DNA from: Nitrososphaera sp.
GTDB lineage: Archaea > Thermoproteota > Nitrososphaeria > Nitrososphaerales > Nitrososphaeraceae
Direction: 5' to 3'
DNA length: 64,000 nt
Assembly (NCBI RefSeq): GCF_013388945.1
Contig: NZ_JACAEH010000004.1
Coordinates: 363,754 to 427,753 of the forward strand
Under the pieces are notes generated by a model. The model made no database searches and had not been told where the DNA came from. It saw nothing but the letters and a program-made list of their open reading frames with translations. The position numbers and the translations under genes are program-made. Below, one piece after another: positions 52,808 to 61,797 of the stretch; the first letter of the stretch is position 1, and the number at the start of each line of letters is the position of its first letter.

Positions 52808-53980
52808 CTATTTCTCAAAAAGCACGTCTAGCACCCGCTCTTCAAGCCTTGCCCTTGCAAGCTTCATGCTTGCAGTCGCGACTGGAAGCGGCACGATGTT
52901 TACGACCCTGCCTGCGGCGGTCCTGACGCTGACTGTCAGCTGGTCGCCGTAGCGCTCTATTGCAAAGTCGTCCTTTTCTGAAAACGGCACCTGCACCGTC
53001 ATCCTTACCGTCGTGCCCTCGGTTGTGAAGTGGTACGGCTTGCCACGGTAGAACACGCCTGCCGGGTCGTCGCTTCCGTAGATCCTGTCGCCGTGCTTTG
53101 AGAGCATCTCGATTCCGCGAAGCTCCGTCTCGTACAGCTCTACTTCCCTTATAGGCAGCGGGTAAAAGTTGGCCTTGGCGTCGGCTACCTTCCCTTGTTG
53201 GAACCTAGCCCACCTGTCGTAGTAGGCGTCAGACGAGCCGGCCATTATCTTGTTCACTATCGCAAGGTCGACGTTTATGCCGTACAATGAAGCCGACATA
53301 AGCGCGCGTTTGGCGTTTTCGATGCTGAACGTGTCCGGGTTTGCGACAAGCCGGATGCTCGTAGCGTCGTTGTCCTTGATTATCTCTGCAAGCGAGTCAA
53401 GCCTGTCAAGCAGGTCCATCTCGCTCTGGATGACGTCCCGCGACGGGGCAGGGATTTTTGCAAGCGGCTGGAATATCCTGCCAAACCCGGCAAACAATCC
53501 TGCAAGCCCGGTCAGCTTGCGCCCGATGCTTCCCACCAGCTTGGGGAAATACAGGTACCGCAGCGCCTCGCCGGACGCCGGCATGTCAAGCACGATTGCG
53601 TCGTACGCTTTGGTCTGCCATGTCTCCTCTATCTTTAACAGCGAAAAAAGCTGCGTCATGCCCGGCAGCATCGCAATCTCGTACGCCAGAGTCTCGTCGA
53701 TTCCCTTTGCCGAAAACACGGACGCCATGTACGACAAGATTGTGTTGTACTTTTTGCCCATCTCGGTGACGGGGTCTATCTGCTGCGCATGAAGCCTGGG
53801 CGCGACCTGCAACGGCTCGTTTCCGACTTCGGGCACCATCAGCGCGTCGCCAAGCGTGTGCGCAGGATCTGCCGACAAAACGAGGGTCCTGTGGTCCCTC
53901 CCTGCAAGCTTTATCGCGGTCGCGCACGAGGTCACGGTCTTGCCCGTGCCTCCCTTGCCGGTGTATATGATGAGCCTCAA
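52808..53980 (-). CDS. ArsA/Get3-family P-loop ATPase
   Basis: This 390-aa ATPase has the deviant Walker A YTGKGGTGKTVTS, switch I-like SADPAHTLGDAL, and DAIVLDMPASGEALRYL (switch II). The C-terminal 100 residues are beta-rich and resemble the HSP20-like domain found in some ArsA proteins. Get3 proteins target tail-anchored membrane proteins, and ArsA drives arsenite export. There is no arsenic gene nearby and no Get3 CxxC is seen, so membrane-protein handling is more likely. It is flanked by amt and ferredoxin in the same direction. Confidence 0.82.
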   Translation of the reverse strand: MRLIIYTGKGGTGKTVTSCATAIKLAGRDHRTLVLSADPAHTLGDALMVPEVGNEPLQVAPRLHAQQIDPVTEMGKKYNTILSYMASVFSAKGIDETLAYEIAMLPGMTQLFSLLKIEETWQTKAYDAIVLDMPASGEALRYLYFPKLVGSIGRKLTGLAGLFAGFGRIFQPLAKIPAPSRDVIQSEMDLLDRLDSLAEIIKDNDATSIRLVANPDTFSIENAKRALMSASLYGINVDLAIVNKIMAGSSDAYYDRWARFQQGKVADAKANFYPLPIREVELYETELRGIEMLSKHGDRIYGSDDPAGVFYRGKPYHFTTEGTTVRMTVQVPFSEKDDFAIERYGDQLTVSVRTAAGRVVNIVPLPVATASMKLARARLEERVLDVLFEK

Positions 53981-54025
53981 GCCTGAAAAATGAGTTTAAA
54001 AAGGGATAAAAGAGTTTGGAGGGGG

Positions 54026-55252
54026 CTAGTACACGTAAGCCCTTTCCGCGTGCTGGCTGATGTCCAGGCCCACGTCCTCTTCCTCCTCGTTCACCTTCAG
54101 GCCGATGGTCCTGTCTATCACCTTCATGATGGCGACGGTGCCTCCAAAGCCCATGATTGCCGCGACTCCGACGCCAAGCGCCTGGATTGGGAGCTGCATC
54201 GGGTTGCCAAACAGCAGCCCGTCGGGGCCTGCAGGGTTGATGAGCGAGGTTGCGACGAGGCCGATTGCAAGCGACCCGATTATTCCGGTAACGCCGTGCA
54301 CCGAGCTGACGTCGAGCGCGTCGTCTATCTTCCAATGCTCCTTGAAGAGCAGGATGGCATAGTACGAGGCAAGGCCCAGCACGATTCCAAGGAAGAACGC
54401 GCTCTGGCCGCTGATAAAGCCGGCGGCCGGCGTTACGCCTGCAAGTCCGCATATCGCGCCGTTGATGGCAGCTGTTGTAGAAGGCTTGCCTGACCTCTTC
54501 CACGAAAGGATTATCCACACAAACGCCGAAGTCGCCGCGCCTATCTGCGACGTGATTATGGCGTTGGCGGCAAGCCCGCCTGACGCAAGCGCGCTGCCCC
54601 CGTTGAATCCAAACCAGCCTACCCACAGGAGCGATGCGCCGATGACTGCAAGCGGGATGTTGTGGGGGACCATGATGTCGGGGCCAAAGTTCTTGCGCCT
54701 GCCAAGCACGAGGGCCGCTGCAAGCGACGCCATGCCTGCGCTAGTGTGAATGACGATGCCTCCGGCAAAGTCAAAGACTCCAAGCTGCGCAAGCCAGCCT
54801 CCGCCCCACACCCAGTGTGCAAGCGGGTAGTAGATGAAGACGCTCCACGCGATTATGAAGACGAAAAACGCTGACCACTTTACGCGCTCTGCAAACGCGC
54901 CTGTTATGAGAAGTGGAGTTATGACTGCAAACATCATCTGAAAAGTCGCAAAGGTGACGCCCGGGATTGTCGACGCCTGCGGGAGCGCATCGTCGACCGG
55001 CACGCTGTTGAAAAAGAAAAAGTCGCCGCCACCGATGAACCCTCCCATCGAAGGGCCGAACACGAGCGTGAATCCGCCTATGAACCAGACGGTTGACAGT
55101 ATGCCAAGACCCGAGAAGGTCTGCATGATTACTGAAAGCGAGTTTTTGGTCCTGATGAGGCCCGCCTCAAAAAAACCCAGGGCAGGTATCATGAGCAATA
55201 CAAGCCCAGTGGATACAAACATCCACGTGGTATCTCCCGTATCGATCGGCAT
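54026..55252 (-). CDS. amt: Ammonium transporter Amt
   Basis: This 408-aa, 11-TM channel takes up ammonium, the energy substrate of the organism. Features: N-terminal TGLVLLMIPALGFFEAGLIR, the Phe gate region FGPSMGG, the twin pore histidines in GIVIHTSAG (about residue 168) and SVHGVTG (about residue 318). The cytoplasmic tail (KVNEEEEDVGLDISQHAERA) is the GlnK contact site and is conserved. No glnK gene follows in this window. A TATA-like box at 55279-55286 (minus strand) is about 30 nt before the ATG. Confidence 0.95.
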   Translation of the reverse strand: MPIDTGDTTWMFVSTGLVLLMIPALGFFEAGLIRTKNSLSVIMQTFSGLGILSTVWFIGGFTLVFGPSMGGFIGGGDFFFFNSVPVDDALPQASTIPGVTFATFQMMFAVITPLLITGAFAERVKWSAFFVFIIAWSVFIYYPLAHWVWGGGWLAQLGVFDFAGGIVIHTSAGMASLAAALVLGRRKNFGPDIMVPHNIPLAVIGASLLWVGWFGFNGGSALASGGLAANAIITSQIGAATSAFVWIILSWKRSGKPSTTAAINGAICGLAGVTPAAGFISGQSAFFLGIVLGLASYYAILLFKEHWKIDDALDVSSVHGVTGIIGSLAIGLVATSLINPAGPDGLLFGNPMQLPIQALGVGVAAIMGFGGTVAIMKVIDRTIGLKVNEEEEDVGLDISQHAERAYVY

Positions 55253-55378
55253 TTCCAGAAAATCCTATATCCAGATGCTATAAAAACGCATCGACCTATG
55301 TAATTAACATAATATACAAATTTTATGATATAGTCTTACAAGTTGGGAGAATTGACGCGTCATTGCAAAATGGCGCTC

Positions 55379-56473
55379 TCAGAGCGCCGCTATCGTTGCA
55401 GCAGTCCGCTCCACGTCGGCTTGTGCGACGCCGGGGTGGACCGGAAGCGACAGCACTCGCCCCGCGCACCACTCTGTGGCCGGCAGTTTTGTTTTCGGCG
55501 CGGCCTTGCGGTAAAACGGGGTCCTGTGGACCGGCGGGTCGTAGTACACTGCAGAGCCTATGCCGGCCTTTTCTAATGCAACTTTTGCGGCTTCCCTTGC
55601 CTTTGCAGTTGCAAATGCAACAGTGTAAAGGTACCAGTTGAACTTCTTGTCGGCAGTTTCTGCCGGCAATGCGACGCCCTTTACTCCGGACAAAAGTCGT
55701 GACATCAGCTCCGCGTTGCGCCTCCTTGCGTCAAGCATCGCGCCCAGCTTGCCCATCTGCACCTTGGCGATGGCCGCGCTCATCTCTGGAAGCCTCAGGT
55801 TGAGCCCGAGCACCCTCGTGTCGTAGCCGTGAACCATGCCGTGGTTGCGTATCATCTTCAGTTTTCCAGCAAGCCTGTCGTCGTCCGTGGCGATTGCGCC
55901 GCCCTCGCCGGACGTGAGCACCTTGCTTGCGTACGTCGAGAAGCAGCCCATCATCCCGAGCGTTCCGGTCTGCCTGCCGCGAAAAGTCGAGCCAAGCGAC
56001 TGGCAGGCGTCCTCTATCACTGCAAGCGAGCGCTTCTCTGCAATTTCAAATATTTCCGCGTCGCACGGGTGGCCGTACAGGTGGACGGGGATGACTGCCT
56101 TTGTCCGCCTGCCTATCTTGCGCTTCATGTCCTGGCTGTCGATTGTGTAGTCGCTTTTCTTGATGTCGACAAATACCGGCCTTGCGCCCGACGCGACTAC
56201 GGCGTTTGCAGTAGCCACGAACGTGAACGCCGGCAAGAGCACGTCGTCGCCGGGGCCGACGCCTGCTGCAAGTAATGCCGCGTGGAGCGCTGCAGTCCCG
56301 GAATTGACCGCTATGACGTGCTTTGAGCCTAGATAGCTGCCGAGCGCGCTCTCAAAGTCCCTGACGCGCCTGCCACCGTCGCTTGCGGCGCTTGTCAGCG
56401 CGTTTTCCTCGATGACTCTCATGACTTCAAGCTTTTCCTCCTCGCCAAGCCACGGCCTGTTTATCGGGATCAC
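55379..56473 (-). CDS. DegT/DnrJ/EryC1-type sugar aminotransferase
   Basis: This 364-aa PLP enzyme transfers amino groups to keto-sugars. Motifs: NSGTAALHAALLAAGVGPGD, VIPVHLYGHPCD, VIEDACQSLGSTF, and the PLP lysine in YASKVLTSGEGGA. RNHGMVHGYD and RLPEMSAAIAKVQ follow. It belongs to the surface-sugar cluster that continues on the other strand with the UDP-sugar dehydrogenase and glycosyltransferases. The product is probably an aminosugar for glycans. Confidence 0.9.
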   Translation of the reverse strand: MIPINRPWLGEEEKLEVMRVIEENALTSAASDGGRRVRDFESALGSYLGSKHVIAVNSGTAALHAALLAAGVGPGDDVLLPAFTFVATANAVVASGARPVFVDIKKSDYTIDSQDMKRKIGRRTKAVIPVHLYGHPCDAEIFEIAEKRSLAVIEDACQSLGSTFRGRQTGTLGMMGCFSTYASKVLTSGEGGAIATDDDRLAGKLKMIRNHGMVHGYDTRVLGLNLRLPEMSAAIAKVQMGKLGAMLDARRRNAELMSRLLSGVKGVALPAETADKKFNWYLYTVAFATAKAREAAKVALEKAGIGSAVYYDPPVHRTPFYRKAAPKTKLPATEWCAGRVLSLPVHPGVAQADVERTAATIAAL

Positions 56474-56751
56474 GCCGGCCGTACTTGCGGACTGGAATAA
56501 AAACAGATGGATGGAAAATACAGGAAATTGTTATCTGGCTGCAATCTGGAACAAAAAACGGCAATCGTTAATAAAGACCGGAGCGCAGATGCGTGCGTAA
56601 CGCGTTTTTGCGTTTTGTCTCACTGTACGTAAGGTTCACCTATATTGGATATTGTATGTATTAGTTTCCCAACATAGAAAACAGTTACGTTACTTTTGAC
56701 TATGCCCATACTGCGTAATGGCTTTTAATTTTCCGGCAGCGCTTCTTCAAG
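56474..56751. promoter_or_regulatory. Divergent intergenic promoter region
   Basis: The space between the aminotransferase and the UDP-sugar dehydrogenase holds a TTTTAATT box (56723-56730) about 25 nt before ATG 56752, which is a good leaderless promoter. A short hairpin AACGC-GTTTTT-GCGTT (about 56598-56613) lies in the middle. No gene is seen. Confidence 0.5.
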
Positions 56752-57606
56752 ATGAACGGAAACAAGGTTCTAGTCATTGGACTCGGGCAGATAGGATACA
56801 GCAACGCGGAATACATGACGATGAAGGGGTTGGCAGTCGACGGCTTTGACATCAGCGACAAGGCCGTCCAGCGCGCTATCGACGATCAGGTGATCCGCAA
56901 AAAGGCGTCAAGCTTTGCGGGCTACGACTATTATATCATCTGCATCTCGACGCACAGGCCGGACGACATGTTCGTGCCGTACCTCGACGGCCTCTTTGAC
57001 ATCGCAAAGAGGATAGCGTACGAGGGCAAGACAGGCGCGCTCGTGGGAGTCGACAGCACGATTACGCGGGGCACGTCGGAGAAGATAATGGAGATCTTCC
57101 GCCACCGCATGCACGTCGTCCATGTTCCCCACAGGTTCTACATCAACGAAAAGCACGACCACGGCGTGCGGCAGACCCGCGTCATAGGCGGCTGCGACGC
57201 ATGTTGCCTGCAGAAGGCCAGGCACTTTTACGGCGAGCTCCTCGACATTCCGCTTCATGAAGTCGAGTCTGTCGAGGTCGCCGAGCTGACAAAGATAGTG
57301 GAAAACTCGTACAGGTTTGTCGAGATAGCGTTTGCCGAAGAGCTCAAGATGTTCTGCGACCGCGCTGGCATCGACTTTGACGAGCTGCGCAACGCGATAA
57401 ACACAAAGTGGAACATCAAGGTTCTCGAGGCACGCGAAGGGATTGGCGGCCACTGCCTGCCGAAGGACAGCCAGATGTTTCTCAACCTGTCCAAGAACCT
57501 GCTTGAAGCCAGCATCATAGATGCCGCAAAGAAGGTCGACGCCGAGTACAGGGAGCACATCTCGTACGCCGTTCAGGCGAAGGTCAAGCCAGTCGAACTG
57601 CACTGA
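56752..57606 (+). CDS. UDP-glucose/GDP-mannose dehydrogenase-like protein, short form
   Basis: This 284-aa protein has the NAD-binding fold (VLVIGLGQIGYSNAEYM), the middle helical domain (VAELTKIVENSYRFVEIAFA) and the active-site Cys235 in GIGGHCLPKDSQ. Normal family members are 400-450 aa because a C-terminal UDP-binding domain follows. Here the chain stops about 45 residues after the Cys. So catalytic residues for oxidising a sugar nucleotide are present, but the nucleotide-binding domain is lacking. It may act on another substrate or with a partner. It is placed at the start of the polysaccharide cluster. Confidence 0.8.
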   Translation: MNGNKVLVIGLGQIGYSNAEYMTMKGLAVDGFDISDKAVQRAIDDQVIRKKASSFAGYDYYIICISTHRPDDMFVPYLDGLFDIAKRIAYEGKTGALVGVDSTITRGTSEKIMEIFRHRMHVVHVPHRFYINEKHDHGVRQTRVIGGCDACCLQKARHFYGELLDIPLHEVESVEVAELTKIVENSYRFVEIAFAEELKMFCDRAGIDFDELRNAINTKWNIKVLEAREGIGGHCLPKDSQMFLNLSKNLLEASIIDAAKKVDAEYREHISYAVQAKVKPVELH

Positions 57607-57640
57607 TTGTAACGTACGATAGATTCAACGATAACGCAAT

Positions 57641-57693
57641 GCACTGACCGGTTCCGCGGGGTGGGCCGAAAAGAGTGGCGGAACCGCACTGAC
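57641..57693. repeat. Hairpin flanked by an 8-bp direct repeat
   Basis: GCACTGAC occurs at 57641-57648 and 57686-57693. Between them GGTTCCGC (57650-57657) pairs with GCGGAACC (57678-57685). The unit could be a terminator for the dehydrogenase gene or a very small insertion remnant. No evidence separates these. Confidence 0.4.
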
Positions 57694-57724
57694 GTACTAG
57701 GGTTGGCCTAGAAGCGGGAAACAC

Positions 57725-57814
57725 ATGAAGGAAAACAGTGGAAAAATCAAGAAAATAGCAATAGCGCCGGCGGGACTTGCAAGGTCACGCGGCATAGCAG
57801 GTGCGCCGGCATGA
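57725..57814 (+). CDS. Possible 29-aa leader peptide overlapping the GT2 start
   Basis: ATG 57725 opens a 29-codon frame (MKENSGKIKKIAIAPAGLAR, then SRGIAGAPA) whose stop overlaps the glycosyltransferase ATG at 57811 by 4 nt (ATGA). The basic composition and coupling junction suggest a leader peptide or a small protein, but a frame of this size can occur by chance. Confidence 0.3.
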   Translation: MKENSGKIKKIAIAPAGLARSRGIAGAPA

Positions 57815-59232
57815 CCGAACAGCAGGAGCAGCAGCTGTCGCCGTCGCTTGCAGTCAGGTGCCAGCAGACCGTTGCGCCTTCGGGCAGGATAAGGGTCAGC
57901 AAGAAGGCGTGGGCGGTGAGGGTAATGACCGTCGTCCTCACAGCCGTGCTGATAGCCGTCACAGTCAGCGTCACGCTCGAGACGGGCGACCCGTTTGTGA
58001 TGGCCGGCGTGATAATTCCGACGCACTCGCTTGCCTACCTCATCATCGGGTGGTTCTTTTTCAGGTCGCCGGCGACCGGCAAGCCCGGCAACGAGCTCGT
58101 GTCAGTCATAGTCCCCATATACAACCAGAAGGGGCTGATAGAGATGGTGATAGACGCGATATTCCGCTCCACCTACCAGAACATAGAAGTCATTGCGGTA
58201 AACGACGGGAGCACCGACGGCACCAAGGAGGTCCTCGACAGGCTTGCTGGGAAGTATCCCAAGCTGAAGGTCATCCACAAAAAGAACGAGGGCAAGCGCA
58301 AGGCAGTGGCAAGCGCGTTTGTCAACTCGCACGCGCGCTACGTGGTCCTGATAGATTCTGACAGCATAGTGGAGGAAAACGCCATTTCTGAAATGATGAA
58401 GGCGTTTAGCGCCGACCCGAAAATAGGGGGCGTCGTCGGCTATGCCAAGGTCTGGAACGCCAAGAAGAACGTCCTCACAAAGTGCCAGGACGTGTGGTAC
58501 GACTACTCGTTTAACATCCGCAAGTGCGCCGAGAGCCGCTTTGGCGCAGTCATGTGCCTCTCCGGGTGCCTCGCAGGCTACAGGCGCGAGGCGATAGCCG
58601 ACTACATCCCGTTCTGGATAAAGGCCCGGCTCAAGGAAAGCGAGGACCGCGAGCTGACGACGTACGTCATCGCGCCGCCAAAGGCAAGGCATTTGCTTAC
58701 GCCCGGGACAAAGAAGATGATGCGCTGGATGTCGCAGTACGACGACGCGGAAGACAGGGGTCTGACAGGACAGGCGCTCATCGACTGGAAGTCAGTCTAC
58801 GTGCCGTCAGCTGTGGTGTACACGGACGTGCCGGAAAACGTCAAAGTGTTCTTGAAGCAGCAGAAGCGCTGGAAGAAGGGGACGCTTCGCGTCAACTTTT
58901 TTGTCAGCGGCTTTTTCTGGCGGCGCAACCCCATCATGTCGCTCCTCCTCTTTTACGTCGAGTTCATGCTGATGTTCACAAACCCGCTCATACTCCTCAT
59001 CGCGTTCGTCTACGAGCCGGTCTTGCTGAACAACTACCTGGTGCCTGCGATTTTCCTCACAGGCTCGGTCCTGACAAGCTTTGGCCACGGCCTTGACTAC
59101 AAGTTCCGGGACCGCACCTCGACTACCTGGTACTACAAGCCCCTGATGAACCTGATAACCGCGTTCGTGATATCGTGGATAATATTCCCCGCTATCTGGA
59201 GCCTGCGCAGGAACGAATGGGGAACGCGCTGA
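57811..59232 (+). CDS. GT2-family processive glycosyltransferase (paralogue 1)
   Basis: This 473-aa membrane glycosyltransferase resembles hyaluronan/cellulose-type synthases. Two N-terminal TM helices (about residues 32-80) are followed by a GT-A domain with VSVIVPIYNQKGLIEMVIDA, VNDGSTDGTKE, the DxD in VVLIDSDSIVEEN, the acceptor Asp region ESEDRELT, and the QxxRW motif in KQQKRWKKGTL. Several C-terminal TM helices follow. It extends a surface or extracellular polysaccharide chain while moving it through the membrane. It is strongly similar along its full length to the second enzyme at 60193. Confidence 0.9.
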   Translation: MTEQQEQQLSPSLAVRCQQTVAPSGRIRVSKKAWAVRVMTVVLTAVLIAVTVSVTLETGDPFVMAGVIIPTHSLAYLIIGWFFFRSPATGKPGNELVSVIVPIYNQKGLIEMVIDAIFRSTYQNIEVIAVNDGSTDGTKEVLDRLAGKYPKLKVIHKKNEGKRKAVASAFVNSHARYVVLIDSDSIVEENAISEMMKAFSADPKIGGVVGYAKVWNAKKNVLTKCQDVWYDYSFNIRKCAESRFGAVMCLSGCLAGYRREAIADYIPFWIKARLKESEDRELTTYVIAPPKARHLLTPGTKKMMRWMSQYDDAEDRGLTGQALIDWKSVYVPSAVVYTDVPENVKVFLKQQKRWKKGTLRVNFFVSGFFWRRNPIMSLLLFYVEFMLMFTNPLILLIAFVYEPVLLNNYLVPAIFLTGSVLTSFGHGLDYKFRDRTSTTWYYKPLMNLITAFVISWIIFPAIWSLRRNEWGTR

Positions 59233-59446
59233 TGGTATTATCTACTATAACATTCTCAAAACGACCTGCATCTAGAGTGGAGCGTATAGAAAGAGCCATC
59301 AAAATTATTAAAAAAAATAAGGCAGGATGCTTCACTGGAATGACGGTTGGTCGTACAGGCGCTAGCGAGCTTGCTGGCAGCACGATAGGGGAAGCCGGCC
59401 ACGCTTCATCGCTCCATTCCGGCAGGGCGCAAAGCCGCGCAGGGGC
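59233..59446. other. Intergenic region with a possible promoter
   Basis: The spacer contains an AT-rich AAAATTATTAAAAAAAAT block (about 59301-59318) that may serve as a promoter for the next genes. An open frame across it (59175-59459) has no protein-like features and overlaps both flanking genes, so it is not called. Confidence 0.35.
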
Positions 59447-60196
59447 ATGCCCGGCATAAGGATGGCGCTCCTTGGCGCGATAGCCACGACGATAGTTATA
59501 GGGATAGGGGTACTGATAGCCATAGGGCCGTCACTGATACAGACGCTTGAGCGCACCAAGCCGACGCCTGTGATGCTCTCGTTTTCAATGGTGAACGGCT
59601 GGAACGCGCCGCAGTGGTGCAACGATCTCGCCTCGGTGCTCCAAAAGCACGACGTCAAGGCCACGGTGTTTGTGACAGGCGAGGTGGCGGAGCAGCACCC
59701 CGAGTGCGTGACTGCCTTTGCCTCCCAGGGCACCGACGTGGGGAGCCAGACCTACAGGTACGTCAACCTCAACGCCGTCGCAGACTACCAGTATGCGCTT
59801 GAAGAGGTGAGGATGGGCAAGGAGGCAGTCGACAGGGCCGGCAACATAGACTCGCACGTCTTCAGGGCGCCGTTTGGCGAGACCAACCAGGACATCTACT
59901 CGCTCCTCTCAAGCTCGGACATAACCGCCGACTTTTCCTACACGACGCAGTACAACAAGTACGAGGGAGACCAGTTCGTCAAGCACGACCTCGTGTCGTG
60001 CGACTGCCGCGACGAGCCGGAGAGAATAGAGCAGCTTCTGAAGCTCGACCTGCCCATCATAATAAACATCGACAACAACACAGCCGTCGGCGAGATAGAG
60101 AGCCTGATAGTCTCGCTCAAGGAAAAGGAGATGAGCCTTGTCAGCGCGTCAGAGCTGACCGAGACTGACCTGACGGTGGAGGGAGCATCGGCATGA
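59447..60196 (+). CDS. Polysaccharide deacetylase-like (NodB fold) protein, probably inactive
   Basis: This membrane-anchored protein (249 aa, TM at about residues 7-28) has the fold order of NodB/CE4 deacetylases: KHDVKATVFVTGEVAEQHPE, then EVRMGKEAVDRAG, and FRAPFGETN equivalent to the RxPY motif. But the first motif, TFDDG in active enzymes, reads SFSMVNG, and the HSxxH metal site reads SQTYRYVN. So the metal ligands are missing. It may bind glycan chains without cutting acetyl groups. It sits between two paralogous glycosyltransferases and overlaps the second one by 4 nt. Confidence 0.75.
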   Translation: MPGIRMALLGAIATTIVIGIGVLIAIGPSLIQTLERTKPTPVMLSFSMVNGWNAPQWCNDLASVLQKHDVKATVFVTGEVAEQHPECVTAFASQGTDVGSQTYRYVNLNAVADYQYALEEVRMGKEAVDRAGNIDSHVFRAPFGETNQDIYSLLSSSDITADFSYTTQYNKYEGDQFVKHDLVSCDCRDEPERIEQLLKLDLPIIINIDNNTAVGEIESLIVSLKEKEMSLVSASELTETDLTVEGASA

Positions 60197-61614
60197 CAGA
60201 CCCCAGCGACAAGTCGTACGTGCCGGCTTCCCGGTTCACGTCCCGGCAAAAGGTGGCGCAGTCCGGCAGGATAAAAGTAAGCAAGGGGGCGTGGGTGTTC
60301 AGGGTCCTTGTCATCCTTGCCCTGCTTGTATTCATGACGTACATGATACAGCGCGGCTGGGAGGCTCAGGACCCGTTCCTTCTGGCAGGCATAATCTTTC
60401 CGATACACGCCGTTAACGCGCTTGTGATTGGATGGATCTTTTTCAAGTCGCCGGCGACCGGCAAGCTCGGGGACGACCTTGTGACAGTCATCATCCCCGT
60501 ATACAACCAGCACGGGATGATAGAGACAGTCGTAGACGCGATATTCAGGTCGACATACAAGAACCTGGAAGTCGTAGCCATAAACGACGGGAGCAAGGAC
60601 GGGACGACTGACGCTCTCAACAAGCTGGCCGCCAAGTACCCGAAGCTGAAGGTCATCCACAAAAAGAACGAAGGCAAGCGCAAGGCCATTGCGTCTGCGT
60701 TCTACAACTCCAAGGGCACTTTCCTGGTGTTCATCGACTCTGACAGCGTGGTCGACGCAAACGCCATCGCAGAGCTGGTCAGAGCGTTCAAGGGCGACCC
60801 CAAGGTGGGAGCGGTGGTGGGACTTGCAAAGGTCTGGAACTCGCACAAGAACACGCTGACAAAGTTCCAGGACGTGTGGTACGACAACTCGTTTAACATA
60901 CGCAAGGCCGCAGAGAGCTACTTTGGAAGCGTGCTGTGCTGCTCGGGCTGCCTCTCTGCATACAGGCGCGAGACCATCGCAAGCTACGTGCCGTACTGGA
61001 CCAAGGCCAAGGTCCCGCTTGCCGACGACAGGGAAATGACGACTTATGTCATTGCGCCAAAGAAGGGCAAGCAGCTGATGACCCCGACGACTAAAAACAT
61101 GATGAAGTGGATGTCAAACTTTGATGATGCAGAGGACCGCAGCCTCACCGGCCAGGCGCTCATGCAGTGGAAGGCAGTCTACGTCCCAAGCGCAGTCGTC
61201 TACACAGAAGTCCCAGACGCGATGAAGATATTTTTAAAGCAGCAGAAGCGCTGGAAGCGCGGCACGCTGCGCGTGAACTTTTTTGTCAGCGGCTTTTTCT
61301 GGCGCCGGAACCCCGTGATGTCGCTTTTGATATTCTACATGGAGTTCATGTACATGTTCATCAGCCCGCTTCTGGTGGTGACTTCTTTTATCTACGAGCC
61401 TCTTGTGCTGAACAACTACTGGGCGCCGATGATAATCCTGGCAGGCATGATACTGACCGGCATCGCCCAGGGCGTCGACTACAAGTTCCGCGACCCCGGC
61501 TCAAAGTACTGGCACTACAAGCCGCTTGAGACTTTGATGTTTGCGTTCGTGCATTGCTGGCTCATATTCCCGGCAATCTGGAGCCTGCGCAAGAACGACT
61601 GGGGGACGAGATGA
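60193..61614 (+). CDS. GT2-family processive glycosyltransferase (paralogue 2)
   Basis: This 473-aa enzyme has the same length and layout as the one at 57811. VTVIIPVYNQHGMIETVVDA, INDGSKDGTTDA, the DxD in VFIDSDSVVDAN and KQQKRWKRGTLR are all present. Membrane helices are at the N-terminus (about 33-80) and C-terminus. Identity is visibly high over the whole chain, so the pair arose by gene duplication. It is coupled to the deacetylase-like gene by an ATGA overlap, and to the C2H2 gene behind it. Confidence 0.9.
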   Translation: MTDPSDKSYVPASRFTSRQKVAQSGRIKVSKGAWVFRVLVILALLVFMTYMIQRGWEAQDPFLLAGIIFPIHAVNALVIGWIFFKSPATGKLGDDLVTVIIPVYNQHGMIETVVDAIFRSTYKNLEVVAINDGSKDGTTDALNKLAAKYPKLKVIHKKNEGKRKAIASAFYNSKGTFLVFIDSDSVVDANAIAELVRAFKGDPKVGAVVGLAKVWNSHKNTLTKFQDVWYDNSFNIRKAAESYFGSVLCCSGCLSAYRRETIASYVPYWTKAKVPLADDREMTTYVIAPKKGKQLMTPTTKNMMKWMSNFDDAEDRSLTGQALMQWKAVYVPSAVVYTEVPDAMKIFLKQQKRWKRGTLRVNFFVSGFFWRRNPVMSLLIFYMEFMYMFISPLLVVTSFIYEPLVLNNYWAPMIILAGMILTGIAQGVDYKFRDPGSKYWHYKPLETLMFAFVHCWLIFPAIWSLRKNDWGTR

Positions 61615-61775
61615 TGCAGGCCTTCCAGATATCCACAAAGTGCAGCAGGTGCGACATACTGCTTGACGGCAGGGATCAGTTCGTCGGCCACATGATCCAC
61701 AGCCACGACATGGGCTTTGAGCAGGCAGACGCCGTCTGGAAGTCCATGTGCGCCGCCACCCACAACACACATTAA
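61611..61775 (+). CDS. Small C2H2 zinc-finger protein, 54 aa
   Basis: The start ATG 61611 overlaps the glycosyltransferase stop by 4 nt. The peptide has CSRCDILLDGRDQFVGHMIH, then SHDMGFEQADAVWK, a single C2H2-type finger (two Cys, then two His spaced four apart) with a helical tail. It may be a DNA- or protein-binding regulator. The longer upstream frame is a shadow. Confidence 0.65.
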   Translation: MMQAFQISTKCSRCDILLDGRDQFVGHMIHSHDMGFEQADAVWKSMCAATHNTH

Positions 61776-61797
61776 ACAGAAACGCCGTGCTGATGCC

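Noticed and set aside
53586-54626. 346-aa frame antisense-like across amt and the ArsA-type gene
   Set aside because: It spans two real genes in another frame on the same strand, and its Arg-rich composition is typical of shadows in GC-rich DNA.
59175-59459. 94-aa frame between the first GT2 gene and the deacetylase-like gene
   Set aside because: It overlaps both flanking genes and has no protein-like pattern; the region looks more like a promoter.
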